Source: an uncultured Clostridia bacterium (GTDB lineage Bacteria > Bacillota > Clostridia > Oscillospirales > Butyricicoccaceae). From it: DNA of 34,081 nucleotides. Every line of letters starts with the position of its first letter. Position 1 is the stretch's first letter. The DNA lies in the NCBI GenBank assembly GCA_945932315.1, contig CAMEPU010000004.1, forward strand, positions 1 to 34,081, given 5' to 3'. Of the stretch, positions 9,950 through 19,829 are shown piece by piece. A model generated the notes under the pieces. It was not told where the DNA came from. It saw nothing but the letters and a program-made list of their open reading frames with translations, and did not search any database. Position numbers and translations under genes: made by a program.

Positions 9950-9977
9950 TCCCAAATACGGAAGGGACAGAAAAAAC

Positions 9978-11492
9978 ATGGCCAATGAACAGAACATGCA
10001 GCCTGCGCAGCCCACGCAGGCCGAGATGAACGAGCTGCTGCGCGTCCGCCGCGAAAAGCTGGCCGAGCTGCAGAACGCGGGCAACGACCCCTTTATGCAG
10101 GTCAAGTTTGACCGCGACCATTTCACCACCGACATCCACGAGCATTTCGATGAGCTCGAGGGCAAGACTGTCCGCCTGGCCGGCCGCATGATGAGCAAGC
10201 GCATCATGGGTAAGGCCTCCTTCTCGGATATGACCGACCGCTACGGCCGTCTGCAGCTCTACATCAAGCGGGACACCATCGGCGTCGAGAACTATCAGGC
10301 GTATAAGAAGCTCGACATCGGCGACCTGATCGGCGTCGAGGGTGAGGTCTTCCGCACCCAGAAGGGTGAGATCTCGGTCGCGGTCACCGAGCTGACCCTG
10401 CTCTCCAAGAACCTGATCCCGCTGCCTGAGAAGTGGCACGGCCTCAAGGACACCGATACCCGCTACCGTCAGCGCTATGTTGACCTCATCATCAACCCCG
10501 AGGTGCGCGACACCTTTGAGAAGCGCTCCAAGATCGTCCGCGAGATCCGCAACTTCATGGACAGCCGCGGCTTCATGGAGGTCGAGACCCCCTGCCTGAA
10601 CACCATTCCGGGCGGCGCGGCGGCCCGTCCGTTCATCACCCATCACAACGCGCTCGACATCGACATGTACATGCGCATCGCGACCGAGCTGCACTTAAAG
10701 CGCCTGATCGTCGGCGGCATGGAGCAGGTCTATGAGATCGGCCGCATCTTCCGCAACGAGGGCATGGACACCCGCCACAACCCCGAGTTCACCACCATCG
10801 AGCTGTATCAGGCGTATACCGACTACCACGGCATGATGGACATCACCGAGGATATGGTCGTCCACGTCTGCGAGAAGGTGCTTGGCACCACCAAGGTCAC
10901 CTATCAGGGCACCGAGCTCGACTTTTCCAAGGGCTGGAAGCGCGTCACCATGGCCGAGGCCGTCAAGGAGTATTCCGGTCTGGACTTCATGGCGATGTCC
11001 CCCGAGGAGGCGCTCGAGGCCGTCAAGGCGCGCGGCCTGGAGATCGAGAAGGGCAAGGACAGCTGGGGCGACCTGATGGCGCTCTGCTACGACGAGTACG
11101 TCGAGCACAACCTGATCCAGCCCACCTTCATCACCGATTACCCGGTTGAGGTCTCCCCGCTGGCCAAGCGCAAGCCCTCCGATCCCCGTCTGACCGAGCG
11201 CTTCGAGTGCTTTGTTTACGGCCGTGAGCTGTGTAACGCCTTCTCCGAGCTGAACGACCCGATCGACCAGCGCGGCCGCTTTGAGCGTCAGGTCGAGCTG
11301 CGCAACATGGGCGACGACGAGGCCAGCATGATGGACGAGGACTTCCTGACCGCGCTCGAGTACGGCATGCCGCCCACCGGCGGTATGGGCATGGGCATCG
11401 ACCGTCTGGTCATGTTCCTGACCGACAGCGCGTCCATCCGCGACGTCCTGCTGTTCCCGACCATGAAGCCGCTGGGCGCGGAGCAGCAGTAA
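9978..11492 (+). CDS. lysS: Lysyl-tRNA synthetase, class II
   Basis: [65 protein letters not shown]. Confidence 0.96.
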   Translation: MANEQNMQPAQPTQAEMNELLRVRREKLAELQNAGNDPFMQVKFDRDHFTTDIHEHFDELEGKTVRLAGRMMSKRIMGKASFSDMTDRYGRLQLYIKRDTIGVENYQAYKKLDIGDLIGVEGEVFRTQKGEISVAVTELTLLSKNLIPLPEKWHGLKDTDTRYRQRYVDLIINPEVRDTFEKRSKIVREIRNFMDSRGFMEVETPCLNTIPGGAAARPFITHHNALDIDMYMRIATELHLKRLIVGGMEQVYEIGRIFRNEGMDTRHNPEFTTIELYQAYTDYHGMMDITEDMVVHVCEKVLGTTKVTYQGTELDFSKGWKRVTMAEAVKEYSGLDFMAMSPEEALEAVKARGLEIEKGKDSWGDLMALCYDEYVEHNLIQPTFITDYPVEVSPLAKRKPSDPRLTERFECFVYGRELCNAFSELNDPIDQRGRFERQVELRNMGDDEASMMDEDFLTALEYGMPPTGGMGMGIDRLVMFLTDSASIRDVLLFPTMKPLGAEQQ

Positions 11493-11505
11493 GAAAACCG
11501 TAAAA

Positions 11506-11533
11506 AAGCCTGGGCGTACACGCGCTCAGGCTT
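11506..11533 (+). terminator. Probable terminator after lysS
   Basis: AAGCCTGgGCG/CGCtCAGGCTT near-perfect stem; poor U-tract. Confidence 0.5.
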
Positions 11534-11569
11534 TCGGCATATCATCCACACCACGACAAGGAGGGCAAA

Positions 11570-12349
11570 ATGCAACCGATTGAGAGCCGTCAGAACGGCG
11601 CGCTGCGCCATCTTGCCCGCCTGGGCAGAGAGAAGAAATACCGCATGACCACGGGAGAGATGGTCTGTGAGGGCGAGAAGATGCTGGGCGAAGCGCTGGA
11701 CAGCGGCGCGCGGGTGACAACCGTCCTCGTGCGCGCCGGTACTGCCTGCGGCGAGGAGTTGCTCGTCCGGGCGGAGGCGCAGGGCGCCCGGCTCTACACC
11801 GCGACCGAGAGCATTTTCACGCTCGCGAGCGACGTGCAGACCCCGCAGGGGCTGGTGTTCTCGTGCGCCCGCCCGCCCCGCGCGGCGGACGCGCTTCCCC
11901 GGGTCAAGAGCGCCGTCCTGCTCGACGGCCTGCAGGACCCGGGCAATCTGGGCACCATTCTGCGCACGGCGGACGCCTTTGCGCTCGACGCGGTCATTCT
12001 GTGTGAGGGCTGCGCCGACCCGACCGCGCCCAAGGTCGTGCGCGCCACCATGGGCGCGATCTTCCGCCAGCCCATTTACACCCTGCCGCTCACGGAAGCG
12101 ATCGCCGCCCTGCACGCGCAGGGCTTGCCGGTCTACGCCGCGGCGCTGCACCGGGACAGCGCGGCCGTGGGCGTGATCGACCTGACCCATTCGGCCGTCA
12201 TCGTCGGCAACGAGGGCCGGGGCGTCAGCGCCGCTGCGCTTGAGCAGTGCGACCGCACGGTGATGATCCCGATGGCGGGCGCCGCCGAGTCGCTTAACGC
12301 CTCGGTCGCGGCGTCCATTCTGATCTGGGAGATGACCAAACCGGGCTGA
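11570..12349 (+). CDS. TrmH/SpoU family RNA methyltransferase
   Basis: LLDGLQDPGNLGTILRTADAF, VIVGNEGRGVS, IPMAGAAESLNASVAASILIWEM SPOUT motifs. Confidence 0.92.
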   Translation: MQPIESRQNGALRHLARLGREKKYRMTTGEMVCEGEKMLGEALDSGARVTTVLVRAGTACGEELLVRAEAQGARLYTATESIFTLASDVQTPQGLVFSCARPPRAADALPRVKSAVLLDGLQDPGNLGTILRTADAFALDAVILCEGCADPTAPKVVRATMGAIFRQPIYTLPLTEAIAALHAQGLPVYAAALHRDSAAVGVIDLTHSAVIVGNEGRGVSAAALEQCDRTVMIPMAGAAESLNASVAASILIWEMTKPG

Positions 12350-12372
12350 ACACGGGAAAGGGGAGAGAGAAC

Positions 12373-13731
12373 ATGAGCGACCGGCTGTATCGGGTCTGGC
12401 TCAGCGCGAAAAACGGGCTGTCGCCCCGTGTGATCGCCGCGCTGCTGGCGCATTTCGGAGATCCCGCGCATATTTACGCCGCGGGCTGCGAAGAATTTTT
12501 GCAGTGCGCGTTCCTCCAGAAAACCCATGTCGACGCGCTGTGCGATAAAGACCTCGCGCCTGCGGAAGAAATTCTGCACCGCTGCGCGCGCGAGCACATC
12601 GCCGTGCTGACACCGGAGGACGTGGATTATCCGGAGCGTCTCCGGATGATTGTCGATCCGCCCGCCGTGCTCTATGTCCGGGGCAGAATGCCCGATTTGG
12701 AAGGCGCGCCCGGTGTCGCGATTGTCGGCACGCGGAGCTGCTCGGCTTACGGCCTGATTCAGGCGGCCAAATTCGGTGCGGCGCTGGCCGAGGCCGGATT
12801 TACGGTCGTCACCGGCATGGCGCTCGGCATCGACGGCGCAGCCAGCCGGGGCGCGCTGCGCACGGGCAAGCCGACAGCCGCTGTGTTTGCGGGCGGCGTC
12901 GACCTCTGCTATCCGCCCCAGAACCGCGCGCTCATGAGCGATATCCTGCTGAACGGCGCGATTCTCAGCGAAAACCCGCCGGGCACGCCCCACAAGGGCA
13001 GCCTGTTCCCGGTCCGCAACCGCATTCTGAGCGGCCTTTGCGCCGCAACTCTGGTGATCGAAGCGCCGGTTCGGTCGGGCGCGCTCATCACCGCGTCCGC
13101 TGCCCTCGATCAGGGACGCGAGCTCTTCGTGCTGCCCGGCGGCGTGGACAATCCGGCTTCGGCCGGAAGCAACGCGCTGCTTCGTCAGGGCGCGGCACAG
13201 ATCGCGCTCGAACCGATGGATCTCGTGCACGAGCTGTCCGGGCTTCTGCGCACCATGCCGGACGCCGAGCGGGTGCGCGCGATCTATCTGCGCGAAAGCG
13301 GCGGCGCCGAGCTGCGGACGGAGAGCAAGGAACCGTCCGCGCCCCGAAAGACTTCGCGGAGGGAAAAATCCGCCGCGCCGCAGCCGGAACCCATTCCGGG
13401 TGAGACCCCCGAGGAGACCGAGCGCAGGCTGCAGGCCGAGTCGGACGCCCGGGTCGACGCGGCGTTCAAACGGGCCGAACCGGCCATCCGGGCTTTCCGG
13501 GAGGCCAACCGCGCGGAAAAGACCGAACCGAAGTCCGAAACGAATTCCCTGCTGCAGGAGCTGACCGGCGATGAAAAGCTGGTCGCGCAGGTGATGCTGC
13601 AGGGTGCAAAAACCCCCGACGACATCATCCGGATGTCCGGTCTGTCGGCGAGCCGGGTGCTCAGCGCGCTCACGATGCTCGAAATCGACGGCCTGGTCAG
13701 CGGCACCGCCACCGAGGTGCGGCTCGTCTGA
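12373..13731 (+). CDS. dprA: DNA-processing protein DprA
   Basis: VAIVGTRSCSAYG, ALGIDGAASRGAL, NRILSGLCAATLVIEA; C-terminal winged-helix-like domain. Confidence 0.93.
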   Translation: MSDRLYRVWLSAKNGLSPRVIAALLAHFGDPAHIYAAGCEEFLQCAFLQKTHVDALCDKDLAPAEEILHRCAREHIAVLTPEDVDYPERLRMIVDPPAVLYVRGRMPDLEGAPGVAIVGTRSCSAYGLIQAAKFGAALAEAGFTVVTGMALGIDGAASRGALRTGKPTAAVFAGGVDLCYPPQNRALMSDILLNGAILSENPPGTPHKGSLFPVRNRILSGLCAATLVIEAPVRSGALITASAALDQGRELFVLPGGVDNPASAGSNALLRQGAAQIALEPMDLVHELSGLLRTMPDAERVRAIYLRESGGAELRTESKEPSAPRKTSRREKSAAPQPEPIPGETPEETERRLQAESDARVDAAFKRAEPAIRAFREANRAEKTEPKSETNSLLQELTGDEKLVAQVMLQGAKTPDDIIRMSGLSASRVLSALTMLEIDGLVSGTATEVRLV

Positions 13732-13762
13732 CTGAATCACCCAAGTTGGAGGAACAAACAAC

Positions 13763-16318
13763 ATGTCTAAACTCGTCATCGTGGAGTCCCCTGCCAAGGC
13801 CAAGACGATCGGGAAGTATCTGGGTCCCGATTATGTGGTCAAGGCGTCCATGGGTCACGTCCGCGATCTTCCCAAGAAAAAAATGAGCGTGGACATCGAG
13901 CACGATTTCACGCCTAACTATATGCCGATTGAAGGAAAAGAAAAGATCATCGCCGAGCTGCGTCAGGCCTCCGCCGAGAGCGATTTTGTCTATCTCGCGA
14001 CCGACCCTGACCGCGAGGGCGAAGCCATCTCCTGGCATCTCAAGTATCTGCTGAATCTGAAGGACGACCGCTGCAAGCGCGTCACCTTCAACGAGATCAC
14101 CCCCAAGGCCGTCCGTTACGGCATCGAGCACCCGCGCGACATCGACCTCGACCTGGTCGACGCGCAGCAGGCGCGCCGCATCCTCGACCGCATCGTGGGT
14201 TACCAGCTCTCCCCCTTCCTCTGGCGCAAGGTCAAGCGCGGCCTGTCCGCCGGCCGCGTGCAGAGCGTCGCGACCCGTCTGGTCGTTGACCGGGAGAATG
14301 AGATCCGCGCCTTTGTGCCCGAGGAATACTGGACGATCGAAGCCACCCTGCGCACGGCCGAGGGCGGCCGGTTCACCGCCCGCTATTACGGCGACGCGGC
14401 GGGCAAGCGCGAGCTCAAAACCGGCGAGGAGGCGCAGGTCATCGTCGACGCGGTCACCGGCAAGCCCTTCACCGTCGGCACGATCAAGCGCGGCAAGAAG
14501 CGCAAGTCGGCCGCACCGCCGTTCACCACCTCGACCATGCAGCAGGAGGCCTCCCGCAAGCTGGGCATGGTGCCCCGCCGCACCATGAGCGTGGCTCAGG
14601 AGCTCTATGAAGGCATCGAGCTCGAGGGCTACGGCATGACCGGTCTCATCACGTACATGCGTACCGACTCGCTCCGCCTGTCGGATGACGCGACCGCCGC
14701 CGCCGCGTCCTTCATCCGCGGCAAATACGGCGAGGCGTTCTATCCGGGCAAGCCCCGCGTGTTCCGCACCAAGAACGGCGCGCAGGACGCGCACGAGGCC
14801 ATCCGCCCGTCCAATGTCGAACTGGAGCCGGACGCGATCCGTTCGAGCCTGACCGCCGACCAGTACAAGCTCTACAAGCTCATCTGGTCGCGCTTTGTCG
14901 CCTGCCAGATGGCGGACGCTGTGCTGGACACGATCTCGGCCGATCTGCTCTGCGCGGACCACGTGTTCCGCGCGTCCGGCCACACAGTCGCCTTCCCGGG
15001 CTTTACCGCGGTGTATGAGGAGAGTACAGACGACGACAAGAAGAACGAGGCCGACAAGCCGCTGCCCCGTTTCAATGAGGGCGACAGCCTGACGGGCGAG
15101 AAGATCGAGCCCGCCCAGCACTTCACCCAGCCCCCGGCGCGCTACACCGAAGCGTCGCTCATCCGCGCGATGGAGGAGCGCGGCATCGGCCGTCCTTCGA
15201 CCTATGCGCCCACGATTGCGACCATCATCGACCGCGATTACGTCAGCAAGGAGAACCGCGCGCTCCGTCCCACCCCGCTGGGCGAGGGCGTCACCGGCCT
15301 GCTGGTCGACAAGTTCAAGTCGGTCGCCGACTACGAGTTCACCGCCAATATGGAGGAGAGCCTCGACGAGGTCGAAGCGGGCAAGGTCAATTACAAGGAT
15401 CTGCTCCACAGCTTCTACGGCGGCTTTGAGAGCGCGCTCGAGCAGGCCGAGAAGGACATGGAAAAGACCCGCATCAAGATCAAGGACGAGGAGACCGACA
15501 TCCCCTGTGAGAAGTGCGGCCGCAAGCTCGTCATCAAAAACGGCCGCTTCGGCAAATTTCTGGCCTGCCCGGGCTTCCCGGAGTGCACCTTCACCAAGGC
15601 CATCACCGAGGACACGGGCGCGGCCTGCCCGAACTGCGGCGCGAAGGTGGTCAAGAAGAAGTCGGCGCGCGGCTACGTCTATTTCAGCTGCGATAAATTC
15701 CCGGCCTGCCAGTTCATGACCTGGGATAAGCCGCTCAAGACCAAGTGCCCGCAGTGCGATTCCTCGCTCTTCCGCCACACCGACCGCGACTCCAAGGAGA
15801 TTACCGACGTCTGCCTGCGCGAGGGCTGCGGCTATTCCGAGCTCGTTCGCCCGGGCGTGTCGCCCGAGGAGGCCGAAAAGAACCGGCTCCGCCGCGAGGC
15901 GCGGGCGGCCAGGGCCGCAGAAGCCGCCGCGAAGAAGGCGGCGGGGGAGGAAGAATCCGCTCCCAAGGCGTCCGCGAAGAAGGCGCCTGCCAAAAAGACA
16001 GCGAAGAAGAAGGAGCCCCTGCCCTGGATGACCAAGACGACCAACCGCTTCAAGAAGCTGAAGCCCGAGGAGGTCGAAGCGCTGACCGCCAAGCAGCAGG
16101 AGCAGTACGCCAAGGCTCTCGCCAAGGATCAGGCCGCCAAGGAAGCCGAGAAGGCGAAGAAGGCGGCCGAAAAGGCGGCGGCCAAGGAAGCGGAAAAGAA
16201 AAAGAAGGCCGCCGAAAAGGCTGCTGCCAAGAAGAAGGCGGACGCGGCGAAGAAGAAGGCCGCGGCGAAGAAGCCCGCCGCCAAGAAGTCTGCGAAGAAA
16301 ACGGAGGGTGCGGAATGA
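13763..16318 (+). CDS. topA: DNA topoisomerase I with three zinc-ribbon motifs and a Lys/Ala-rich C-terminal tail
   Basis: MSKLVIVESPAKAKTIGKYLG, ATDPDREGEAISWHL, GLITYMRTDS; CxxC ribbons; K/A-rich tail. Confidence 0.96.
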   Translation: MSKLVIVESPAKAKTIGKYLGPDYVVKASMGHVRDLPKKKMSVDIEHDFTPNYMPIEGKEKIIAELRQASAESDFVYLATDPDREGEAISWHLKYLLNLKDDRCKRVTFNEITPKAVRYGIEHPRDIDLDLVDAQQARRILDRIVGYQLSPFLWRKVKRGLSAGRVQSVATRLVVDRENEIRAFVPEEYWTIEATLRTAEGGRFTARYYGDAAGKRELKTGEEAQVIVDAVTGKPFTVGTIKRGKKRKSAAPPFTTSTMQQEASRKLGMVPRRTMSVAQELYEGIELEGYGMTGLITYMRTDSLRLSDDATAAAASFIRGKYGEAFYPGKPRVFRTKNGAQDAHEAIRPSNVELEPDAIRSSLTADQYKLYKLIWSRFVACQMADAVLDTISADLLCADHVFRASGHTVAFPGFTAVYEESTDDDKKNEADKPLPRFNEGDSLTGEKIEPAQHFTQPPARYTEASLIRAMEERGIGRPSTYAPTIATIIDRDYVSKENRALRPTPLGEGVTGLLVDKFKSVADYEFTANMEESLDEVEAGKVNYKDLLHSFYGGFESALEQAEKDMEKTRIKIKDEETDIPCEKCGRKLVIKNGRFGKFLACPGFPECTFTKAITEDTGAACPNCGAKVVKKKSARGYVYFSCDKFPACQFMTWDKPLKTKCPQCDSSLFRHTDRDSKEITDVCLREGCGYSELVRPGVSPEEAEKNRLRREARAARAAEAAAKKAAGEEESAPKASAKKAPAKKTAKKKEPLPWMTKTTNRFKKLKPEEVEALTAKQQEQYAKALAKDQAAKEAEKAKKAAEKAAAKEAEKKKKAAEKAAAKKKADAAKKKAAAKKPAAKKSAKKTEGAE

Positions 16319-17622
16319 ACGAGAAACAGGTCACCGTGGTCGGCGCGGGCCTCGCGGGCTGTGAAGCCGCCTGGCAGCTGGCCGAGCGGGGCATCGCGGT
16401 CACCCTCTGCGAGATGAAGCCCGAAAAGCGCACGCCCGCGCACCACTCGGACGATTTTGCCGAGCTGGTCTGCTCCAATTCGCTGCGCTCGGACGAGCTG
16501 ACGAACGCCTCCGGCCTGCTCAAGGAGGAGCTGCGCCGTCTGGGCGGTCTGGTCGTCCGCTGCGCCGATGAGACCCGGGTCGAAGCGGGCGGCGCGCTCG
16601 CCGTCGACCGCGAGGCCTTCGCCCAAAAAGTCACCGAACAGATCCGCAATCACCCGAATATCACGATTCAGTACGGCGAGGTCACCGAGATCCCCGAGGG
16701 CGAGGTCATCATCGCCTCCGGCCCGCTGACCTCGGACGCGCTGTTCGACGCCATCCACCGCAAGGTGGGCGGGGATTTCCTGTCCTTCTTCGACGCGGCG
16801 GCGCCCATCGTCACCTTCGAGTCGATCGACATGGAGAACGCCTATTTCGCGTCCCGCTATGACAAGGGAACGCCCGATTACATCAACTGCCCGTTCACAA
16901 AGGAAGAGTTCGACGCCTTCTGGGAGGCGCTGACCACGGCCGAAGAGGCCGAGGTGCACGGCTTCGAGGACAAGCTGGTCTTTGAGGGCTGCATGCCCAT
17001 CGAGGTCAACGCCCGCCGGGGGCACGACACCCTGCTCTTCGGCATTTTGAAACCGATCGGCCTGCCCGACCCCAAGACCGGGCGCGATCCCTACGCCGTG
17101 CTCCAGCTCCGCCGGGACAACGCGCAGGGCACGCTGTACAATCTGGTCGGCTGTCAGACCCACCTCAAGTGGGGCGAGCAGAAGCGCATTTTCTCGATGA
17201 TCCCGGCGCTCCGGAACGCCGAGTTTGTCCGCTACGGCGTGATGCACCGCAACACCTTCCTCGATTCGCCCCGCCTGCTCGACCACAACTACGCGCTGCG
17301 CGCCGAGCCGCGCATCCGCTTCGCGGGTCAGATGACCGGCGTCGAGGGGTATATGGAATCGAACGCCTCCGGCTTCCTCGCCGGACTGGCCACCGCGCAC
17401 GCCCTGCTGGGCAAGCCCGCGCCCGATTTCCCGTCCACGACCGCGATCGGCGCGCTCGGCCGGTACATCTCGAACGAGACCGTGGTCAAGTTCCAGCCGA
17501 TGAACATCAATTTCGGCATCATCGACCCGCTGGGGTATAAGATCCGGGGCAAGCGGGAAAAGAATCTCAAGATCTCGGAGCGTGCGCTCGGGGTCATTGA
17601 CAGCATGGAGGGAACACTATGA
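16315..17622 (+). CDS. trmFO: Methylenetetrahydrofolate--tRNA-(uracil-5-)-methyltransferase TrmFO
   Basis: VTVVGAGLAGCEAAWQLAERG FAD motif; CEMKPEKRTPAHHSDDFAELVCSNSLRSD; ATGA overlap with topA. Confidence 0.94.
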   Translation: MNEKQVTVVGAGLAGCEAAWQLAERGIAVTLCEMKPEKRTPAHHSDDFAELVCSNSLRSDELTNASGLLKEELRRLGGLVVRCADETRVEAGGALAVDREAFAQKVTEQIRNHPNITIQYGEVTEIPEGEVIIASGPLTSDALFDAIHRKVGGDFLSFFDAAAPIVTFESIDMENAYFASRYDKGTPDYINCPFTKEEFDAFWEALTTAEEAEVHGFEDKLVFEGCMPIEVNARRGHDTLLFGILKPIGLPDPKTGRDPYAVLQLRRDNAQGTLYNLVGCQTHLKWGEQKRIFSMIPALRNAEFVRYGVMHRNTFLDSPRLLDHNYALRAEPRIRFAGQMTGVEGYMESNASGFLAGLATAHALLGKPAPDFPSTTAIGALGRYISNETVVKFQPMNINFGIIDPLGYKIRGKREKNLKISERALGVIDSMEGTL

Positions 17623-18656
17623 TGAAGATTGCAATCGACGTCATGGGTGGCGACAACGCGCCTCTCGCGCCGATCCACGGCGGCTTTCTGGCCGCTGAGA
17701 AATTCGGCGTCGAGATCGTGCTCGTCGGCCCGGAGACTGAAATTTCCCGTATTCTGAAGGAGAACGGTTGGGAGAGCCCCAAGGCGGGCAAGCTCTCGAT
17801 CGTGCACGCGCCCGACGTGGTCGATATGCACGACGACCCGGCGCGCGTCCTGCGCCAGAAGCCCGAATCGTCCATGGCGGTCGCCCTCACCCTCGTGCGG
17901 GACGGCGCGGCCGACGCGATCGTGTCCGCCGGCTCGACGGGCGCGCTGCTCTCGGGCGCGACCCTGATCTGCAAGCGCATCCGCGGCATCCGCCGGGGCG
18001 CGCTCGCGCCCCTCATGCCCTCGTCTGCGGGCAAGGTGATGCTGGTCGACGCGGGCGCGAACACCGACTGCACGCCCGAATACCTGCTGCAGTTCGCCTA
18101 TATGGGTTCGGCCTACATGGAGAAGATCAACGGCGTGCGCAATCCGCGCGTCGGACTCGTCAACAACGGCGCCGAGGACACCAAGGGCGACGCGCTGCGG
18201 AAGGAGACCTACGCCCTGCTCCGCGAGGCAGGCGAGGCCGGCCGGCTCAATTTCGTCGGCAACGTGGAGGGACGCGACGTGCCCCTCGGCGCGTGCGACG
18301 TGGCCGTCTGCGACGGCTTTGCGGGCAACGTCATGCTCAAGACCATCGAGGGCACGGCCAAGTTCATGTCGGCTGAGCTCAAGAAGGTTTTCAAGGCCAA
18401 TCTGGCCACCAAGCTGGGCTATCTGGCCTGCAAGAAGGGCATGGATGACTTCCGCGCCCTGTTCGATCAGGACGCCATCGGCGGCGCGCCCTTCCTGGGC
18501 ATCGCGCACCCGGTCATCAAGGCGCACGGCTCGTCCAATGAGATCGCGTTTATGAACGCGGCGCGGCAGGCGATCGCCTACACCGAGTCGGGAATGATCG
18601 ACGAAATCAAAAACAATATCGACGTCATGACCGTCGAGAAACATTTGGAAAAATAA
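17619..18656 (+). CDS. plsX: Phosphate acyltransferase PlsX
   Basis: MKIAIDVMGGDNAPLAPIHG; VSAGSTGALL; CDGFAGNVMLKTIEG; start overlaps the trmFO stop. Confidence 0.95.
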   Translation: MMKIAIDVMGGDNAPLAPIHGGFLAAEKFGVEIVLVGPETEISRILKENGWESPKAGKLSIVHAPDVVDMHDDPARVLRQKPESSMAVALTLVRDGAADAIVSAGSTGALLSGATLICKRIRGIRRGALAPLMPSSAGKVMLVDAGANTDCTPEYLLQFAYMGSAYMEKINGVRNPRVGLVNNGAEDTKGDALRKETYALLREAGEAGRLNFVGNVEGRDVPLGACDVAVCDGFAGNVMLKTIEGTAKFMSAELKKVFKANLATKLGYLACKKGMDDFRALFDQDAIGGAPFLGIAHPVIKAHGSSNEIAFMNAARQAIAYTESGMIDEIKNNIDVMTVEKHLEK

Positions 18657-18667
18657 TCCGGGACATC

Positions 18668-18696
18668 TTGACAGCGCCGCCTCCGTCCACTATCAT
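18668..18696 (+). promoter_or_regulatory. Sigma-A-like promoter upstream of acpP
   Basis: TTGACA (18668-18673) - 17 bp - TATCAT (18691-18696). Confidence 0.75.
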
Positions 18697-18743
18697 TATT
18701 AGCATACCTTATATTTTCAAGGCGTTTGAGGGAGGCGAAGAAA

Positions 18744-18974
18744 GTGGTATTTGAGAAGCTGCAGCAGATGATCGCAGAGGAATTCGGCATCGAGCCGGAG
18801 GAGATCACCATGGAGACCAGCTTTATGGATGATCTGGAGGCCGATTCGCTCGATCTGGTCGAGATGATGATGGCGCTCGAGGACGAGTTCGACATCGGCA
18901 CCATCTCCGAAGAGGAAGCTGCCAAGCTGAAGACGGTCGGCGACGTTGTCGATCTGATCAACAGCAAGTCTTAA
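18744..18974 (+). CDS. acpP: Acyl carrier protein (GTG start)
   Basis: [22 protein letters not shown]...[21 protein letters not shown] phosphopantetheine DSL site; GGGAGGCGAA before GTG 18744. Confidence 0.95.
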   Translation: MVFEKLQQMIAEEFGIEPEEITMETSFMDDLEADSLDLVEMMMALEDEFDIGTISEEEAAKLKTVGDVVDLINSKS

Positions 18975-18992
18975 ACCATGACTCAACGGGGG

Positions 18993-19021
18993 GCCGGAGC
19001 AATCTCCGGCTCTTCTTTTTC
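18993..19021 (+). terminator. Intrinsic terminator between acpP and rnc
   Basis: GCCGGAG-caat-CTCCGGC followed by TCTTCTTTTTC. Confidence 0.75.
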
Positions 19022-19040
19022 AAAGAAAGGAGGAAATCAT

Positions 19041-19721
19041 TTGGTACTCGAAAAAATTGGTTATACGTTCCGCGATCCGGTGCTGTTCCAGAAGGCGATG
19101 ACCCACTCATCCTATGCGAATGAGCAGCGCGCCCGGCATCTGCAGCACAACGAGCGTCTCGAATTTCTCGGCGATTCCGTACTCGGCTTTGTCACGGCCG
19201 ACTACCTCTACAACCATTTTCCGGAGCTGCCCGAAGGTCAGCTGACCAAGCTGCGCGCCGCGGTGGTTTGCGAGCAGGCTTTGTATGAAATCGCCAAGGA
19301 ACTCGGCATCGACGAGGAGATCCGTCTGGGACGGGGCGAGGAGATGGGCGGAGGACGCAAGCGCCCGTCCATTCTGGCCGACGCGGTCGAGGCCCTGCTG
19401 GGCGCGATCTATCTGGACGGCGGCATCGAGCCGGCGCGCGCGTTCGTGCTGAGCTTTATCCCGCGCAAGGCCGACGAGGCGCGCGCGGGCGGCGCGTTCA
19501 CCGATTACAAGACCGCGCTGCAGGAGATCGTGCAGAAAAACCGGGAGGAGACCCTCCATTACCGGCTGGCCGGTGAGTCGGGCCCCGACCACAACAAGGT
19601 CTTTGAGATCGAGCTGCTGCTCAACAGCAACGTCTTCGCGCACGGCAAGGGCCGCAGCAAGAAGGAAGCCGAGCAGATGGCGGCCCGTCAGGCGCTCGAA
19701 CTCATGGGCAGAAAAGTGTAA
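19041..19721 (+). CDS. rnc: Ribonuclease III (probable TTG start)
   Basis: NERLEFLGDSVLG signature; C-terminal dsRBD; AAAGGAGG 9 nt before TTG 19041. Confidence 0.93.
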   Translation: MVLEKIGYTFRDPVLFQKAMTHSSYANEQRARHLQHNERLEFLGDSVLGFVTADYLYNHFPELPEGQLTKLRAAVVCEQALYEIAKELGIDEEIRLGRGEEMGGGRKRPSILADAVEALLGAIYLDGGIEPARAFVLSFIPRKADEARAGGAFTDYKTALQEIVQKNREETLHYRLAGESGPDHNKVFEIELLLNSNVFAHGKGRSKKEAEQMAARQALELMGRKV

Positions 19722-19746
19722 AAAAAGCGGCGCTGAGCCGCTTTTT
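19722..19746 (+). terminator. Intrinsic terminator after rnc
   Basis: AAAAAGCGGC-gctga-GCCGCTTTTT. Confidence 0.88.
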
Positions 19747-19829
19747 GTATTTTAAGGATTTCGCTATGGAAAACAAAGTGTATTTATGCGATAATGAAAC
19801 AGGAGATCCAGGCATCGGAGGTAACAAGT

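Noticed and set aside
13697-15778. 693-aa minus-strand ORF opposite topA, and similar long antisense ORFs at 8074-9420, 12133-13803, 16129-17400, 17328-18644
   Set aside because: All lie opposite well-supported genes and show the same antisense composition artefact.
15940-16310. Apparent tandem DNA repeats (AAGAAGGC/GCCGCCAAG)
   Set aside because: Explained by the K/A-rich topA coding tail; not an independent repeat or CRISPR array.
15745-16315. N-terminal extension of the ORF 15745..17622 before TrmFO
   Set aside because: It is the out-of-frame reading of the topA 3' end; TrmFO clearly begins at ATG 16315.
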